Of a stretch of 64,000 nt of DNA, positions 7,663 through 16,715 are shown piece after piece. The notes under the pieces are model-generated. The model was not told the origin of the DNA, made no database searches, and saw only the letters and a list, made by a program, of their open reading frames with translations. Position 1 is the first letter of the stretch. Every line of letters starts with the position of its first letter. The position numbers and the translations under genes are program-made. Source of the stretch: JAKACA01 sp963769255 (lineage in GTDB: Bacteria > Actinomycetota > Acidimicrobiia > Acidimicrobiales > Bog-793); NCBI GenBank assembly GCA_963769255.1, contig CAVYKV010000002.1:248001-312000 (forward strand), in the 5' to 3' direction.

Positions 7663-9468
7663 GTGAGCAAGCTGTCATCGAACATCACCCCGTCCGGGGG
7701 GAGCCGCCTGGCGCGTCGGCGGGCACGCCAGATGGGGCGGATCTCCGTAGCAGCAGCCCTCGCGGCCTCCGCGGGTGCCTGTGTCGCCCTCGGCGGCACA
7801 GGGATCGCCACTGCTTCGTCGGCCTCTGCGTCGGCCTCCGCCGGCCAAGTCGGCATACGCCTGGTGTGGAAGGTCAATTACACACAGGACCGGGCACCCT
7901 TCGCCCTCTCCTCACCCGTGCTCGTCCAACTGCGGGACGGGCCCGGTGTCGCCGTCGGCGACCTGTCGGGCCACGTGTACGCCGTCTACCTCGCCCCCGG
8001 GTCCAACGGACGGGCCCGCGGTGCCTGGGAGGTGACGGCCCACGGTCCGCACGGCGTCATCGGGATCCAGTCCCCGCCCTCGAGCGAGGATGGCATCGTC
8101 TACTTCGGCGTCGGCAACCGCGCCCGCGACCAACGGGGCATGGGTGGCTACGAGGCGGTCGACCCGAGTGGTGCCGTCAAGTGGGAGCGCCAGGCGATGA
8201 ACCCGTCCAGCGACCCCGGTGACACCGGCGTGAGCGCCGGCCTCACGATCGCCAGCCTGCAATCGCAGACGGCCATCGTCGGCCCGTCCCAGGGCGAGAA
8301 CACCTACCTCCTCGGAGCCTCGAGTGGCGAGCCGCTGACGGGCTTCCCCTGGTTCCAGGCCGACACGGTCTTCGCCACGGCGGCGGTCGGCGACGTCGAG
8401 AGCAACGGCCAGAACCAGATCGTCGAAGCCGGCAACACGACGGCCGGCTACGTGTGGCACCACCAGTACATCAACGGCGGGGAAGTCCGCATCCTGAGCG
8501 AGACGGGCAACAAGGGCATGAGCCGGCCCAACGAGGGGCTCTACTGCGAGTACACCGTCAACCAAGGGGTCGACTCCTCGCCCGCCATCGGTGAGATCTT
8601 CCACGGCACACCGGGCATCGTCTTCGGGACGAGCACGGAGCGGGCGGACCGTTCGACGACCGACGATGTGATCGCCATCAACCCGGCCTGTCACCGGGTC
8701 TGGCAGAAGACGCTGAGCGGCCCCACCACCGCGAGCCCGGCTCTCGCCGACGTGCTCGGCGACGGCGGCCTGCAAGTCATCGAGGGGACGCAGAACGGCG
8801 ACGTGTACTGCCTGGACGCCGACACGGGGCGGATCATCTGGGAGCACCAGGTGCCGGGCTACATCTTCGGTGGCGTCGTCACGGCCGACCTCGGCAACGG
8901 TGACCAGGACGTGGTCGTGCCGACGACCGCCGGTGCCTACCTCCTCGACGGCCGCACCGGGGGCATGCTGGCGACGATCGAGCGCGGCGTCGGCCTGCAG
9001 AGCTCGCCACTCGTGACGATGGATCCGAACGGCTCCGTCGGCATCACCCTCGCCGGCTACAGCGGCTCCCGGGTGACCGAGCACGCCGTCCTCGAGCACG
9101 TCGAGATCGTCGGCTCCGACGGCTCGAGCGTGACCGCACCGGGCGCCTGGCCCGAGTTCCACCACGACCCGCAGCTCACGGGGGACGCCAATGTGCCCTC
9201 GGCGGACAACCTCACGGTCGCTGCGAAGTCGCTCCCGACGGCCGTCGTCGGGAAGCGCTACAAAGGCTCCCTCCGGGCCGCCGGCGGCAAGGCCCCCTAC
9301 ACCTGGCGTCGGGTCGGCGGCACGCGCCCGCCTGGCCTCCAGCTCAGCGCCGAGGGGACCTGGACGGGCACGCCGGGTCAGCACGGCCTCTACCACGTCT
9401 CGGTGGAAGTGACCGACCGCACCGGGACGAAGGTGAAGGCGGCGCTGACGATCAGGATCTACGGCTGA
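7663..9468 (+). CDS. Secreted PQQ/FG-GAP-type beta-propeller with C-terminal Ig-like domain
   Basis: An exported protein of about 601 residues. An arginine-rich n-region (LARRRARQMGR) and a hydrophobic alanine-rich stretch form a signal peptide. The body is a repeat-built propeller with recurring blades such as SPALADVLGDGG, TADLGNGDQDVVV and PTTAGAYLLDGRTG. The last ~80 residues, with GKAPYTWRR, LPPGL-like and GTWTGTP motifs, look like a bacterial Ig (He_PIG) domain. No catalytic motif is evident; surface binding or scaffolding is more likely. I use the GTG at 7663; an internal ATG at 7732 would shorten the n-region. The N-terminal limit is uncertain. Confidence 0.75.
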   Translation: MSKLSSNITPSGGSRLARRRARQMGRISVAAALAASAGACVALGGTGIATASSASASASAGQVGIRLVWKVNYTQDRAPFALSSPVLVQLRDGPGVAVGDLSGHVYAVYLAPGSNGRARGAWEVTAHGPHGVIGIQSPPSSEDGIVYFGVGNRARDQRGMGGYEAVDPSGAVKWERQAMNPSSDPGDTGVSAGLTIASLQSQTAIVGPSQGENTYLLGASSGEPLTGFPWFQADTVFATAAVGDVESNGQNQIVEAGNTTAGYVWHHQYINGGEVRILSETGNKGMSRPNEGLYCEYTVNQGVDSSPAIGEIFHGTPGIVFGTSTERADRSTTDDVIAINPACHRVWQKTLSGPTTASPALADVLGDGGLQVIEGTQNGDVYCLDADTGRIIWEHQVPGYIFGGVVTADLGNGDQDVVVPTTAGAYLLDGRTGGMLATIERGVGLQSSPLVTMDPNGSVGITLAGYSGSRVTEHAVLEHVEIVGSDGSSVTAPGAWPEFHHDPQLTGDANVPSADNLTVAAKSLPTAVVGKRYKGSLRAAGGKAPYTWRRVGGTRPPGLQLSAEGTWTGTPGQHGLYHVSVEVTDRTGTKVKAALTIRIYG

Positions 9469-9484
9469 GCGGGCGGCGCCCGCC

Positions 9485-11530
9485 TCAGCCGCCGCCGATG
9501 CCGAGTCGCGCCAGGTCCTGCTGAACGTCCGGCCAGATGTAGGCACCCTGGAAGTCGATCGGCGGGGTGTGCAGGGCGGCTTGGTAGTAGCTGAGGACGA
9601 GGTTCGTCTCGTTGCCGTAGTGCACGACCGTGACGGCGTCCACGTCGTAGGTCTTGAGGAAGATCTGGATCGCCCTCGCCGTGGAGGCGTTGTTCGCCGG
9701 GGGCGGCGCCGGCTTGCCGTAGAGGGCCCACACGAGCACCTGCTCCGCCTCGTAGGGCGGCAGGAGCAGATTCGCCCCCTGGATCGGCTTGCTGTTCGGC
9801 CCGGCGACGGCACCGCGGAAGGAGATGAGCTTGAAGCGCATCTTGGCAGCGGACTGCCAAAGGAGCGCCTGGTCGTTGGAACCCTCGTAGGAGATGGGGA
9901 GCGGGTAGGACAGCACGACGGAGCCGCTGCGCAGCGGTGAGTCCGCCGCCGTGAAGAGCGCCGGCACGCCCGACGGCGTCGAGGGGTACGGGAGCGCCGG
10001 CAGGAGCGGGAGCAGCGCCACGGCGGCGATGACGAGACAGGCGAGCGCCCGGCCGAGGTCGGGACTTAAGCGCCTCCGACCGGCACTGTCGGCGGTGGGC
10101 GGTCGGCTGCGGGCATGGGCCCGCCTCGGGGCGCCGAGGCCGGCGAAGATGCCTTCGTTGCGCATGCGGTCGAGCCCGACGGCGAGCACGACGGCGATGC
10201 CGAAGTACATGAGGTACGAGTAGCGCAGGTCGAGGGCGCCGTTCACGATCGGGATCTTCACGATGAGGTCGAAGGGGAGGCGGACGTGCCCTTTGCCCCG
10301 CCCGAGCGTCACGACCCAGCCGCCGAGGGCGAGGAGCGAGAACAGCTGCACGAGCCCGACCTTGCGGCACCGCAGGATGATGAAGGCGAGGAGGGCGAGC
10401 AACGTGAGGCCGACGTAGGTGGTGTGCTCGACTCCGTTCTTCTGCACGAGCGCCATGCCCTTGGCGAGCCAGCCCCACAAGCTGAAGCGCTGCAGGCTCG
10501 TGGGGTAGATGAGCGAGGCCGGGTAGGAGTGGTACTGGTCCAGCTCCGAGACGGGGTGCGGTGGCCCAGAGATGTGGTAGGGACCCCGGAAGTAGACCCA
10601 GATGGGGTAGGCGGCGAGCACGAGCAGCGTGACGAGCGCCGGCACGAAACCCCGCACGACGTCGTTCACCCGCTCCCTCGCCGCCACCGGGTGCCGCAGG
10701 GCCAGGACGACGAAGGCGCCGAGCGCTCCGATCAGCGAGATGACGAGGATCTCGGGCGAGATCATCACCTGGGCAGCCACGACGACCCCGAGGGCGATCC
10801 CGTTGCGCACGAGGTGGCGGCGCCGCACCACGATCTCGTCGAACAACGCCATCATGAGCGGTGGCAGCGGCACGAAGACGAGGAAGAGGTGGGACTGCGC
10901 CTGGCCCACCATGAAGGGGCAGAACTCGTAGAGGAGGCCGCCGATGAAGGCGGCCGGCCACCAGGTCGTCCACCGCCGCAGGACGAAGTACATCGAGATG
11001 CCCGAGAGGGCGAAGGCGAGGCGCATGAGCAGGCTGTAGGTGGAGAGCGCCCCGAAGGCGAGCGTGAACGGCGCGAAGACGATCCCGAGGAGCGGGTAGG
11101 CCGTGTTGTTCATGAGGTTGACGCCGTGGGGGAAGTCCACCCAGCTCGAATAGAACGGGTTGAGCCCGTGCGAGAGGGCGTAGGCCGGCCAGGCGAGGAA
11201 CCACACTTGCGAGGAGATGTCCCCGCAGGCACAGGGGGGAAGCGTCACGCTCGTGGCTGGCGGGTGGAGGCCGTAGACGAGGCCACCGAGCACGGAGTAC
11301 ACGACGGCGCAGGCGATGGGCGGGACGATCCGCCGGAGCCGGCGCCTGGACGGCCCGCTCGGCGCCGCGTCGAGGGCCGGCAGCTGGCCGGTGTGGCCCG
11401 CCTCGGAGCCGGCGCTGTCGACGCTGTCGACGCCGTCGACGGTGTCGACGGTGTCGCCGAGGTCAGTGCTGGTGGGGATGAGGGGGTCGCCGGTCGCGAC
11501 GGGGTCGTCGTCCGCGGCCCGGGAACTCAT
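9485..11530 (-). CDS. Polytopic membrane protein, GT-C glycosyltransferase-like
   Basis: A 681-residue membrane protein. After a ~65-residue acidic and proline-rich cytoplasmic tail come about ten or more hydrophobic helices (from about residue 68 to 425). One further helix lies near 490-510, and a ~170-residue C-terminal extracytoplasmic domain follows. The first loop carries YGLHPPATSVTLPPCACGD and then SSQVWFLAWPAYALSHGLNPFYSS, resembling the acidic first loop of lipid-linked sugar transferases. Such proteins move sugars from polyprenyl phosphates onto envelope glycans outside the membrane. Family assignment is by topology and loop character only. The N-terminal tail contains a 9-bp tandem repeat. 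Confidence 0.65.
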   Translation of the reverse strand: MSSRAADDDPVATGDPLIPTSTDLGDTVDTVDGVDSVDSAGSEAGHTGQLPALDAAPSGPSRRRLRRIVPPIACAVVYSVLGGLVYGLHPPATSVTLPPCACGDISSQVWFLAWPAYALSHGLNPFYSSWVDFPHGVNLMNNTAYPLLGIVFAPFTLAFGALSTYSLLMRLAFALSGISMYFVLRRWTTWWPAAFIGGLLYEFCPFMVGQAQSHLFLVFVPLPPLMMALFDEIVVRRRHLVRNGIALGVVVAAQVMISPEILVISLIGALGAFVVLALRHPVAARERVNDVVRGFVPALVTLLVLAAYPIWVYFRGPYHISGPPHPVSELDQYHSYPASLIYPTSLQRFSLWGWLAKGMALVQKNGVEHTTYVGLTLLALLAFIILRCRKVGLVQLFSLLALGGWVVTLGRGKGHVRLPFDLIVKIPIVNGALDLRYSYLMYFGIAVVLAVGLDRMRNEGIFAGLGAPRRAHARSRPPTADSAGRRRLSPDLGRALACLVIAAVALLPLLPALPYPSTPSGVPALFTAADSPLRSGSVVLSYPLPISYEGSNDQALLWQSAAKMRFKLISFRGAVAGPNSKPIQGANLLLPPYEAEQVLVWALYGKPAPPPANNASTARAIQIFLKTYDVDAVTVVHYGNETNLVLSYYQAALHTPPIDFQGAYIWPDVQQDLARLGIGGG
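11414..11458 (-). repeat. 9-bp tandem repeat, five units, in frame
   Basis: Units of the type GCYGTCGAC (GCTGTCGAC, GCTGTCGAC, GCCGTCGAC, GGTGTCGAC, GGTGTCGCC) encode repeated Val-Asp-x triplets in the cytoplasmic tail of the membrane protein. Being in frame, gain or loss of units would change tail length without breaking the gene. Confidence 0.75.
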
Positions 11531-11620
11531 TTGCGGGGACAGTACCAGGCATGCCCCGATCGATGGTGGCCGTCGGCCGGGCGGCCCATCGTCGCACCGC
11601 CAGGACCCCTGGCGCCGTCC

Positions 11621-12460
11621 TCAGATGCGCTCGAGGGTGCCTCCGTCGAAGAGCGGACGCATCGCGAAGCCGGCGACGTCGGCCGCGAGCTCGCCGGCGG
11701 AGGGCGCCCCGAGCTCGCCGAGCGAGGCTGCCGCCTGCAGGATGACCGGGAGGAGGCGTGCGTCGCTCGAGGTGTTGAGGAAGAGCTGCGGGTTCGAGAG
11801 CACGAAACGGACCGCCCTCCCGACTGCCCCCACGTCCTCCAGCGGTTCGTACCAGCTGAAGCGGTTGGCCACGACGCCGTCTGACCACCGCCGGCGGGCG
11901 ACGGACTTGATCGTCTGCACGGCGACGCTCCGGTCGGCACAGACGGCGAGGAGCGCCTCGACGTCGCGGCGGTAGCCGTCGTGCTCGAGGAGGAGGAAGT
12001 TGTACGGCAGCAGCACCGAGTCGAGATCGGCCCGCTCGAGGCTGCGCAGGTGCATGGCGGCGATGCGCAGGCCGTGCCCGGTGACGCCGACGTGCCGGGC
12101 GAGACCTTCGTCCCGTGCCCGCAGCAACCCCTCGACGGCGCCGCCCGGGGCGTGCGCCGTCTCCCACTCGTCCTCCTCCACGAGATTGTGGAGCTGGATG
12201 AGATCGACGTGGTCGACGCCGAGGCGGGTGAGGGAGCGCTCGAGGCCGGCACGGGCGCCGTCGCCCGTCCGCTCCGCCGTCTTCGTCGCCAGGAAGAAGC
12301 GACCCGGGTGGCGTGCCAGCCAGGGCGCCAGGCGAAGCTCCGAGTCGCCGTAGTCGGCCGCCGTGTCGAGGTGGTTGACGCCGGCGTCGAGGAGGAGGGA
12401 CAGCAGTTCGTCCGCCCGCTCCTGGCGCATGTCGACGAAGGCGGCCGCCCCGAAGATCAC
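11621..12460 (-). CDS. Aldo/keto reductase, start codon problematic
   Basis: A cytoplasmic NAD(P)H-dependent oxidoreductase of the AKR TIM-barrel family. Catalytic residues are present: Asp and Tyr in HLDTAADYGDSE, Lys in FLATKTAER and His in LIQLHNL. The first usable start, GTG at 12460, opens at VIFGAAAF. In-frame homology clearly continues upstream as DTSPFGRTGHDSSRV, the normal first beta-hairpin of AKRs, but no ATG, GTG or TTG occurs there before a TAG stop. Either a non-canonical start (an ATC is placed well) or a sequence error or mutation is involved. Substrate is unknown. Confidence 0.8.
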   Translation of the reverse strand: MIFGAAAFVDMRQERADELLSLLLDAGVNHLDTAADYGDSELRLAPWLARHPGRFFLATKTAERTGDGARAGLERSLTRLGVDHVDLIQLHNLVEEDEWETAHAPGGAVEGLLRARDEGLARHVGVTGHGLRIAAMHLRSLERADLDSVLLPYNFLLLEHDGYRRDVEALLAVCADRSVAVQTIKSVARRRWSDGVVANRFSWYEPLEDVGAVGRAVRFVLSNPQLFLNTSSDARLLPVILQAAASLGELGAPSAGELAADVAGFAMRPLFDGGTLERI

Positions 12461-12639
12461 CCGGCTGCTGTCGTGGCCTGTGCGGCCGAAGGGCGATGTG
12501 TCGATGCACGGACGCTACCGCAGGCATGCCGCGACAGGCTGTTCACTCCGCGTTCTCCGGCCCCCTGGGGCGCCGTCGGCGGGCAAATCGCCCCGGATGC
12601 CCGGTGGTAACGTCGGGGCTCGTCTCACATGAGGGGGCC

Positions 12640-13848
12640 ATGGCCATGCGCCAGACAGCACCGGTCACCGACTGGGCAGAGGACTTCGACGTCCTGGACG
12701 CCGGCTACATCGACAACCCGTTCGAGGTCTGGGACGACCTGCGCGAGCGCTGCCCGATCGCCCATACGGGACGCCGCGGGTCGAACTGGCTGCCGACCCG
12801 CTACGACGACGTCACGGCCATGGCGCACGACATCGAGCACTTCAGCTCCGTCGACGTCGGCGTCATCCCGGCCGACCGAGACGAACGGGAAGACCTGCTG
12901 CTGCCCTACGGGCTGCCGCCCATCTCCGTCGACCCGCCCGTCCACACCTGGACGCGGCGCCTCCTCCTGCCCTGGTTCTCCCACCGCCGGGTCGAGGGCT
13001 ACGAGGTGCTCACGAAGGAGCTCTGCTCACGGCTCGTCGACTCGTTCGTGGGGAACGGCCGCGCCGACGCCGCCGAGGGCTACGCCCAGCAGATCCCCGT
13101 CCGGGTCATCGCCCACATCCTCGGGGTGCCCGCCTCCCTGGCGGACACCTTCACGGGCTGGGTGAGGGACGTCCTCGAGTTCGCCGACGACGAGGAGCGC
13201 CGCATGGGGGGATGGCAGGCGCTCTTCAACTACTTCATGGGCGAGGTCGAGCGGCGGCGGGAGGCCCCGGGCGACGACCTCTTGAGCGATCTGCTCACGG
13301 CGGAGATCGACGGCACACGCATCGACGACGGCATCGTGCTCGGGACCGCCGCCCTCGTCCTCATCGCCGGCGTCGACACGACCTGGAGCGCCATCGGGTC
13401 GTCCCTCTGGCACCTCGCCACCCACGAGGAGGACCGCAAGCGGCTCGTGGCGGAGCCGGAACTCATGGCCACCGCCGTGGAGGAGCTGCTGCGGGCGTAC
13501 GCCCCCGTCACGATGGCACGGCTCGTCACGAGCGACGTCGAGTTCAAGGGCTGCCCCATGAAGGCGGGGGACAAGCTCCTCATGAACTTCCCGGCGGCCA
13601 ACCGGGACCCCGAGGTCTTCGAGGACGCCGACACCGTCGTCCTCGACCGCCAGCACAACCGCCATGTCGCCTTCGGCTCGGGCATCCACCGGTGCGCCGG
13701 CTCGAACCTGGCGCGCATGGAGCTGCGCGTGGCGCTCGAGGAATGGCTCCGCCGCATCCCGGAGTTCCGCCTCGCCGACGGGGCCGAGGTGCTTTGGGCC
13801 GGCGGGCAGGTGCGGGGACCGCGCCTGCTCCCGGTGGTGTTCCCGTGA
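12640..13848 (+). CDS. Cytochrome P450
   Basis: A soluble bacterial class I P450 of 402 residues that inserts one oxygen atom into a hydrophobic substrate, using electrons from a ferredoxin. The I-helix oxygen-activation motif AGVDTTWSA, the K-helix ExxR (EELLR) and the heme-thiolate loop FGSGIHRCAGSNLARMEL with its cysteine ligand are all intact. The ATG at 12640 follows a GAGGGG ribosome binding site; another ATG lies two codons in. The stop overlaps the start of a ferredoxin gene, so the electron donor is translationally coupled. Substrate is unknown; steroid, fatty acid or xenobiotic oxidation are all possible. Confidence 0.95.
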   Translation: MAMRQTAPVTDWAEDFDVLDAGYIDNPFEVWDDLRERCPIAHTGRRGSNWLPTRYDDVTAMAHDIEHFSSVDVGVIPADRDEREDLLLPYGLPPISVDPPVHTWTRRLLLPWFSHRRVEGYEVLTKELCSRLVDSFVGNGRADAAEGYAQQIPVRVIAHILGVPASLADTFTGWVRDVLEFADDEERRMGGWQALFNYFMGEVERRREAPGDDLLSDLLTAEIDGTRIDDGIVLGTAALVLIAGVDTTWSAIGSSLWHLATHEEDRKRLVAEPELMATAVEELLRAYAPVTMARLVTSDVEFKGCPMKAGDKLLMNFPAANRDPEVFEDADTVVLDRQHNRHVAFGSGIHRCAGSNLARMELRVALEEWLRRIPEFRLADGAEVLWAGGQVRGPRLLPVVFP

Positions 13849-14039
13849 AGGTGCGGGTCGATCCGGACCGTTGCCAGGGCCACGCCCGCTGCTTCGCCCT
13901 CGTGCCCGAGCTCTTCTCCGTCGACGACTACGGGCAGAGCTCGGTCATCGGGGACGGAACGGTGCCGGGGGACCTCGAGGACAAGGCTCGCCTCGCCGTC
14001 GCCAACTGCCCCGAGTACGCCATCGAGGAGATCGACTGA
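13845..14039 (+). CDS. [3Fe-4S]-type ferredoxin, P450 redox partner
   Basis: A 64-residue ferredoxin that delivers single electrons to the upstream P450. The cluster motif reads CQGHARC (C-x2-H-x2-C), with a later cysteine in ANCPEYAI. A histidine occupies the place of the second cysteine of a 4Fe-4S site. This is the usual pattern of small P450-linked ferredoxins. The GTG start overlaps the P450 stop (GTGA). No ferredoxin reductase gene is adjacent, so a reductase elsewhere must supply it. Confidence 0.92.
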   Translation: MKVRVDPDRCQGHARCFALVPELFSVDDYGQSSVIGDGTVPGDLEDKARLAVANCPEYAIEEID

Positions 14040-14159
14040 GCCGGTCGGTTGTCGGGTGACGGCCGTACTGTGCGACCACGGCGACCGAACCGGGCCCTGT
14101 GCGGTCGTCTTCGCATCTCGGTACGCCCGAAGCCCCACGGACCGGGGCGACCGGGCGGG

Positions 14160-15344
14160 CTAGTCGCCGGCCCCGGCCTCCCCGTCGTCGGGGGCGAAGT
14201 CCGGGACAACGAACTGGCTCGGGACGTTGCCCGTGCGGGCGAGCCAGGCGTACTCCCAGGGTGTGAGATCCGAGATCGCCACCTCGGGGGGTGAGGGCGC
14301 CTCCGCCCGGGCGGCTTGGGCGGCCGCCCGCGCCGCCACGGACGCCGGAGCCAGGGAGCCACGGGGCAGGACCTCGTGGCGGGACGCCTCCGGTGGCGTC
14401 GTGCGCCGCAGGAACGGCCAGTCGGCGGGGTTGCCGCCCGCCCCGGGGCCGTCGACGCGGTCGTGCGAGGCTCCTGCACCGCCCCTGGCGCCACCCACGA
14501 GCGCCACGGCACCGGCGCCGCGGGCATCGACCCGGGCGGCGACCCGCTGCTCGGAGTGCATCCACTGCAGGAAGATGGGCACGAAGGCGCCGAGCGTGAC
14601 GACCTCGGTGGCGGCCCAGAGGAGGCCGCCGCCCGTCTTCGTGCTCGCCAGCGTGTACATCGACGCCAGCGGCTTGTGGCTGTTGAGGATGGCGACGCCG
14701 AGGAACGCCTCGACGCCGGAACCGAGGAGGATGTTGAGCATGCGGGCCGGGTAGCTCATCTTCCAGTGGATGATGGGGTCGATGCCGACCATCGGCCACC
14801 AGAACAACGTCGCGCCGAAGAGGAAGCCGAGGTTGATGAGATCCATCAGCCACATGTGCAACATGGCGTAGTTGAGCAAGCCGGTGAGGAAGAAGACGAA
14901 CATGGCGCCGTAGTAGAGGGCCCACACGACGACCGGGTTGCTGATGGCGGCGAAGGGCACGGAGCGGAGGACGGCGAGCCAGCGCTGTTTGACGCGGCGG
15001 CTCGCCGTCTGCAGCAAGAGCGTGGAGGGGGCTCCGAGGGCGAGGAGGGGCGGCCCGACCACCATGAGAAGCAGGTGCTGGACGACGTGGGCTTGGAAGT
15101 ACGTCCCAGTCATGGCGGCGACGGGCGACTGCAGGGCCAGGTCGACCGCCACGAGGCCGGCGAGGAAGGCCGTCGTCCGCCAGGGGCTCCACCGGCGGCC
15201 GCGAGCGGCGAGGTGCCAGTCGGCCCGCAGATACCACACGGCGAGGGCGACGACCGTGAGGGCCACGGCGATCGGGAACGCACTGAACTCCCAGCGGGTG
15301 AGGGCATTGTGCAGGGAGAAGGCGACGGGGGACATCCCGGGCAT
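14160..15344 (-). CDS. ctaG: Cytochrome c oxidase assembly factor CtaG (caa3-type)
   Basis: A 394-residue integral membrane protein of the Caa3_CtaG family, needed for assembly of the copper centre of heme-copper oxidase. About seven transmembrane helices fill residues 20-265. Conserved histidines lie in YFQAHVVQHLLLMVVGPPLL and in MLHMWLMD, with FWWPMVG following. The ~130-residue C-terminal tail is proline/alanine-rich and probably disordered. It ends a same-strand group with a lipoprotein and a Sco-like membrane protein upstream, which fits a respiratory-chain assembly context. Confidence 0.9.
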   Translation of the reverse strand: MPGMSPVAFSLHNALTRWEFSAFPIAVALTVVALAVWYLRADWHLAARGRRWSPWRTTAFLAGLVAVDLALQSPVAAMTGTYFQAHVVQHLLLMVVGPPLLALGAPSTLLLQTASRRVKQRWLAVLRSVPFAAISNPVVVWALYYGAMFVFFLTGLLNYAMLHMWLMDLINLGFLFGATLFWWPMVGIDPIIHWKMSYPARMLNILLGSGVEAFLGVAILNSHKPLASMYTLASTKTGGGLLWAATEVVTLGAFVPIFLQWMHSEQRVAARVDARGAGAVALVGGARGGAGASHDRVDGPGAGGNPADWPFLRRTTPPEASRHEVLPRGSLAPASVAARAAAQAARAEAPSPPEVAISDLTPWEYAWLARTGNVPSQFVVPDFAPDDGEAGAGD

Positions 15345-15413
15345 AGGCCTAGTGTTCTACCTCAGCGGGCCCGCCACAACCTCGCGACGGGCGGCCGGCC
15401 CGGGCGGCGGTGC

Positions 15414-16712
15414 TCACGCCGGCGCCGTTGGCGCCGAAGGGAGGGCGACGTCCTGCAGCTCGGTCCACGTGCGACCACCCTCGAGGCCGTAGATGCCGAC
15501 GCTCGCGGTCCCCGCCACGAGCGCCTCCGTGCGGCCGGGTTCGAGCACGAGCGTGGCCGTGCCGACGGGAGGTGCCGGCAGCTCCCCCCAGCGAGCGCCG
15601 GCGCCGGCGAGCAGTTCAGCCCGCCGGCCTCCATCGCTCGAGAGGAGGAGAAAGCTCGAGCCGTCCGACGCCACCCCCGTGGCGAGCAGGCTCTGTGAGG
15701 GTGGGACGTCGTAGGGCGCCGAGGAGGTCCAGTCCCCGGCGGCGTCTCGCGTGAAGCGGACGATGCTCGCCGTGCCGTTGCCTGCCACCGCCTCCGCCAG
15801 CACGTCGAGGCGGGAGGCAGAGTCGGCGACACCGAGGACCTCGGTCACCTCGGTCCTGGCCGCCACGCCGGCTGCGGAGGCGGGGGTGGACGTGGTGGAG
15901 CCGGTGGCCCTGCCGCCGGACGCCGCCCCGCCCGTCACCGCCGCCGGGAGGGGCGGACCGACGAGGCGCCAGCCCCCGTTCGCGAGCGTGAAGAGCCCGA
16001 TCTCGTCGGCTTCCGCGCACGTCCCGCCGGCGACCGGGGCGCCGTCCGGACCGAAGGCCACGGCGGTGAGCGAAACGAGGTCGCAGCCGCGACCGGCCAC
16101 TGCGGCCAGGACGGACCGGCTCTCGACGCCGAGGGCGCCGCCCGGGGCGTAGACGCCGCCGAGGGACGTCCCGCTCGCCCCGAACAGCGCCAGCCAGCGC
16201 CCGTCCTGACCCACCGCCACGGCGTCGGGAACGGGGGCGAGGCTCCCCGGGAAGGCGCCGAAGCTCCAGCGGGGCGTCCAGCGGGCGTCGCCGGTGGGGG
16301 TTGTCGCCATCGGCGAGAACGCCAGCAGCCTGCTCGCCTCGACGCCGACGAGCCCCGAGCTGGACGAGAAGGAGCCGACGAGCCCGTCGACATCCGACAC
16401 CCCGGGGGGTGTGACGACCGACCAGGTGCGCCGGCGGCCACCGAGCACGAGGAGCTCCCAGATCTCGCCGGACGCCGTCGGGGACGACACGGGCAGGATC
16501 GCCCAGGCGGCGGGCGAGTGCCATGCAGGCGACGTCGCGCCGGCCCCGGTGCCGAGGCCAGCGACGATGCCGGAAGAGGCGAGCGGGATGTGGAGGGCCT
16601 GCGACTGCGCCGGCGTGGGCCGCCCGGCGGCGTTCCCGGAGCTGCAGGCGCACAGCAGCGCTCCCGCGAGCGCGACGGCGACGGCAGCCCCCGGTGTCGT
16701 CCTCCCCCTCAC
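15414..16712 (-). CDS. Predicted lipoprotein, propeller-like, unknown function
   Basis: A 432-residue exported lipoprotein. A short positively charged start and the hydrophobic stretch AVAVALAGALLCACSS give a lipobox with the modified cysteine probably at residue 23. The mature part has repeated strand-turn units such as SAAWAILPVSS-like and VGQDGRWLALFG-like segments and little else, suggesting a beta-propeller fold. No catalytic motif is seen. It starts 3 bp after the Sco-like membrane protein and must be co-transcribed with it; a role outside the membrane near the oxidase is a guess. Confidence 0.7.
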   Translation of the reverse strand: MRGRTTPGAAVAVALAGALLCACSSGNAAGRPTPAQSQALHIPLASSGIVAGLGTGAGATSPAWHSPAAWAILPVSSPTASGEIWELLVLGGRRRTWSVVTPPGVSDVDGLVGSFSSSSGLVGVEASRLLAFSPMATTPTGDARWTPRWSFGAFPGSLAPVPDAVAVGQDGRWLALFGASGTSLGGVYAPGGALGVESRSVLAAVAGRGCDLVSLTAVAFGPDGAPVAGGTCAEADEIGLFTLANGGWRLVGPPLPAAVTGGAASGGRATGSTTSTPASAAGVAARTEVTEVLGVADSASRLDVLAEAVAGNGTASIVRFTRDAAGDWTSSAPYDVPPSQSLLATGVASDGSSFLLLSSDGGRRAELLAGAGARWGELPAPPVGTATLVLEPGRTEALVAGTASVGIYGLEGGRTWTELQDVALPSAPTAPA

Positions 16713-16715
16713 GAC

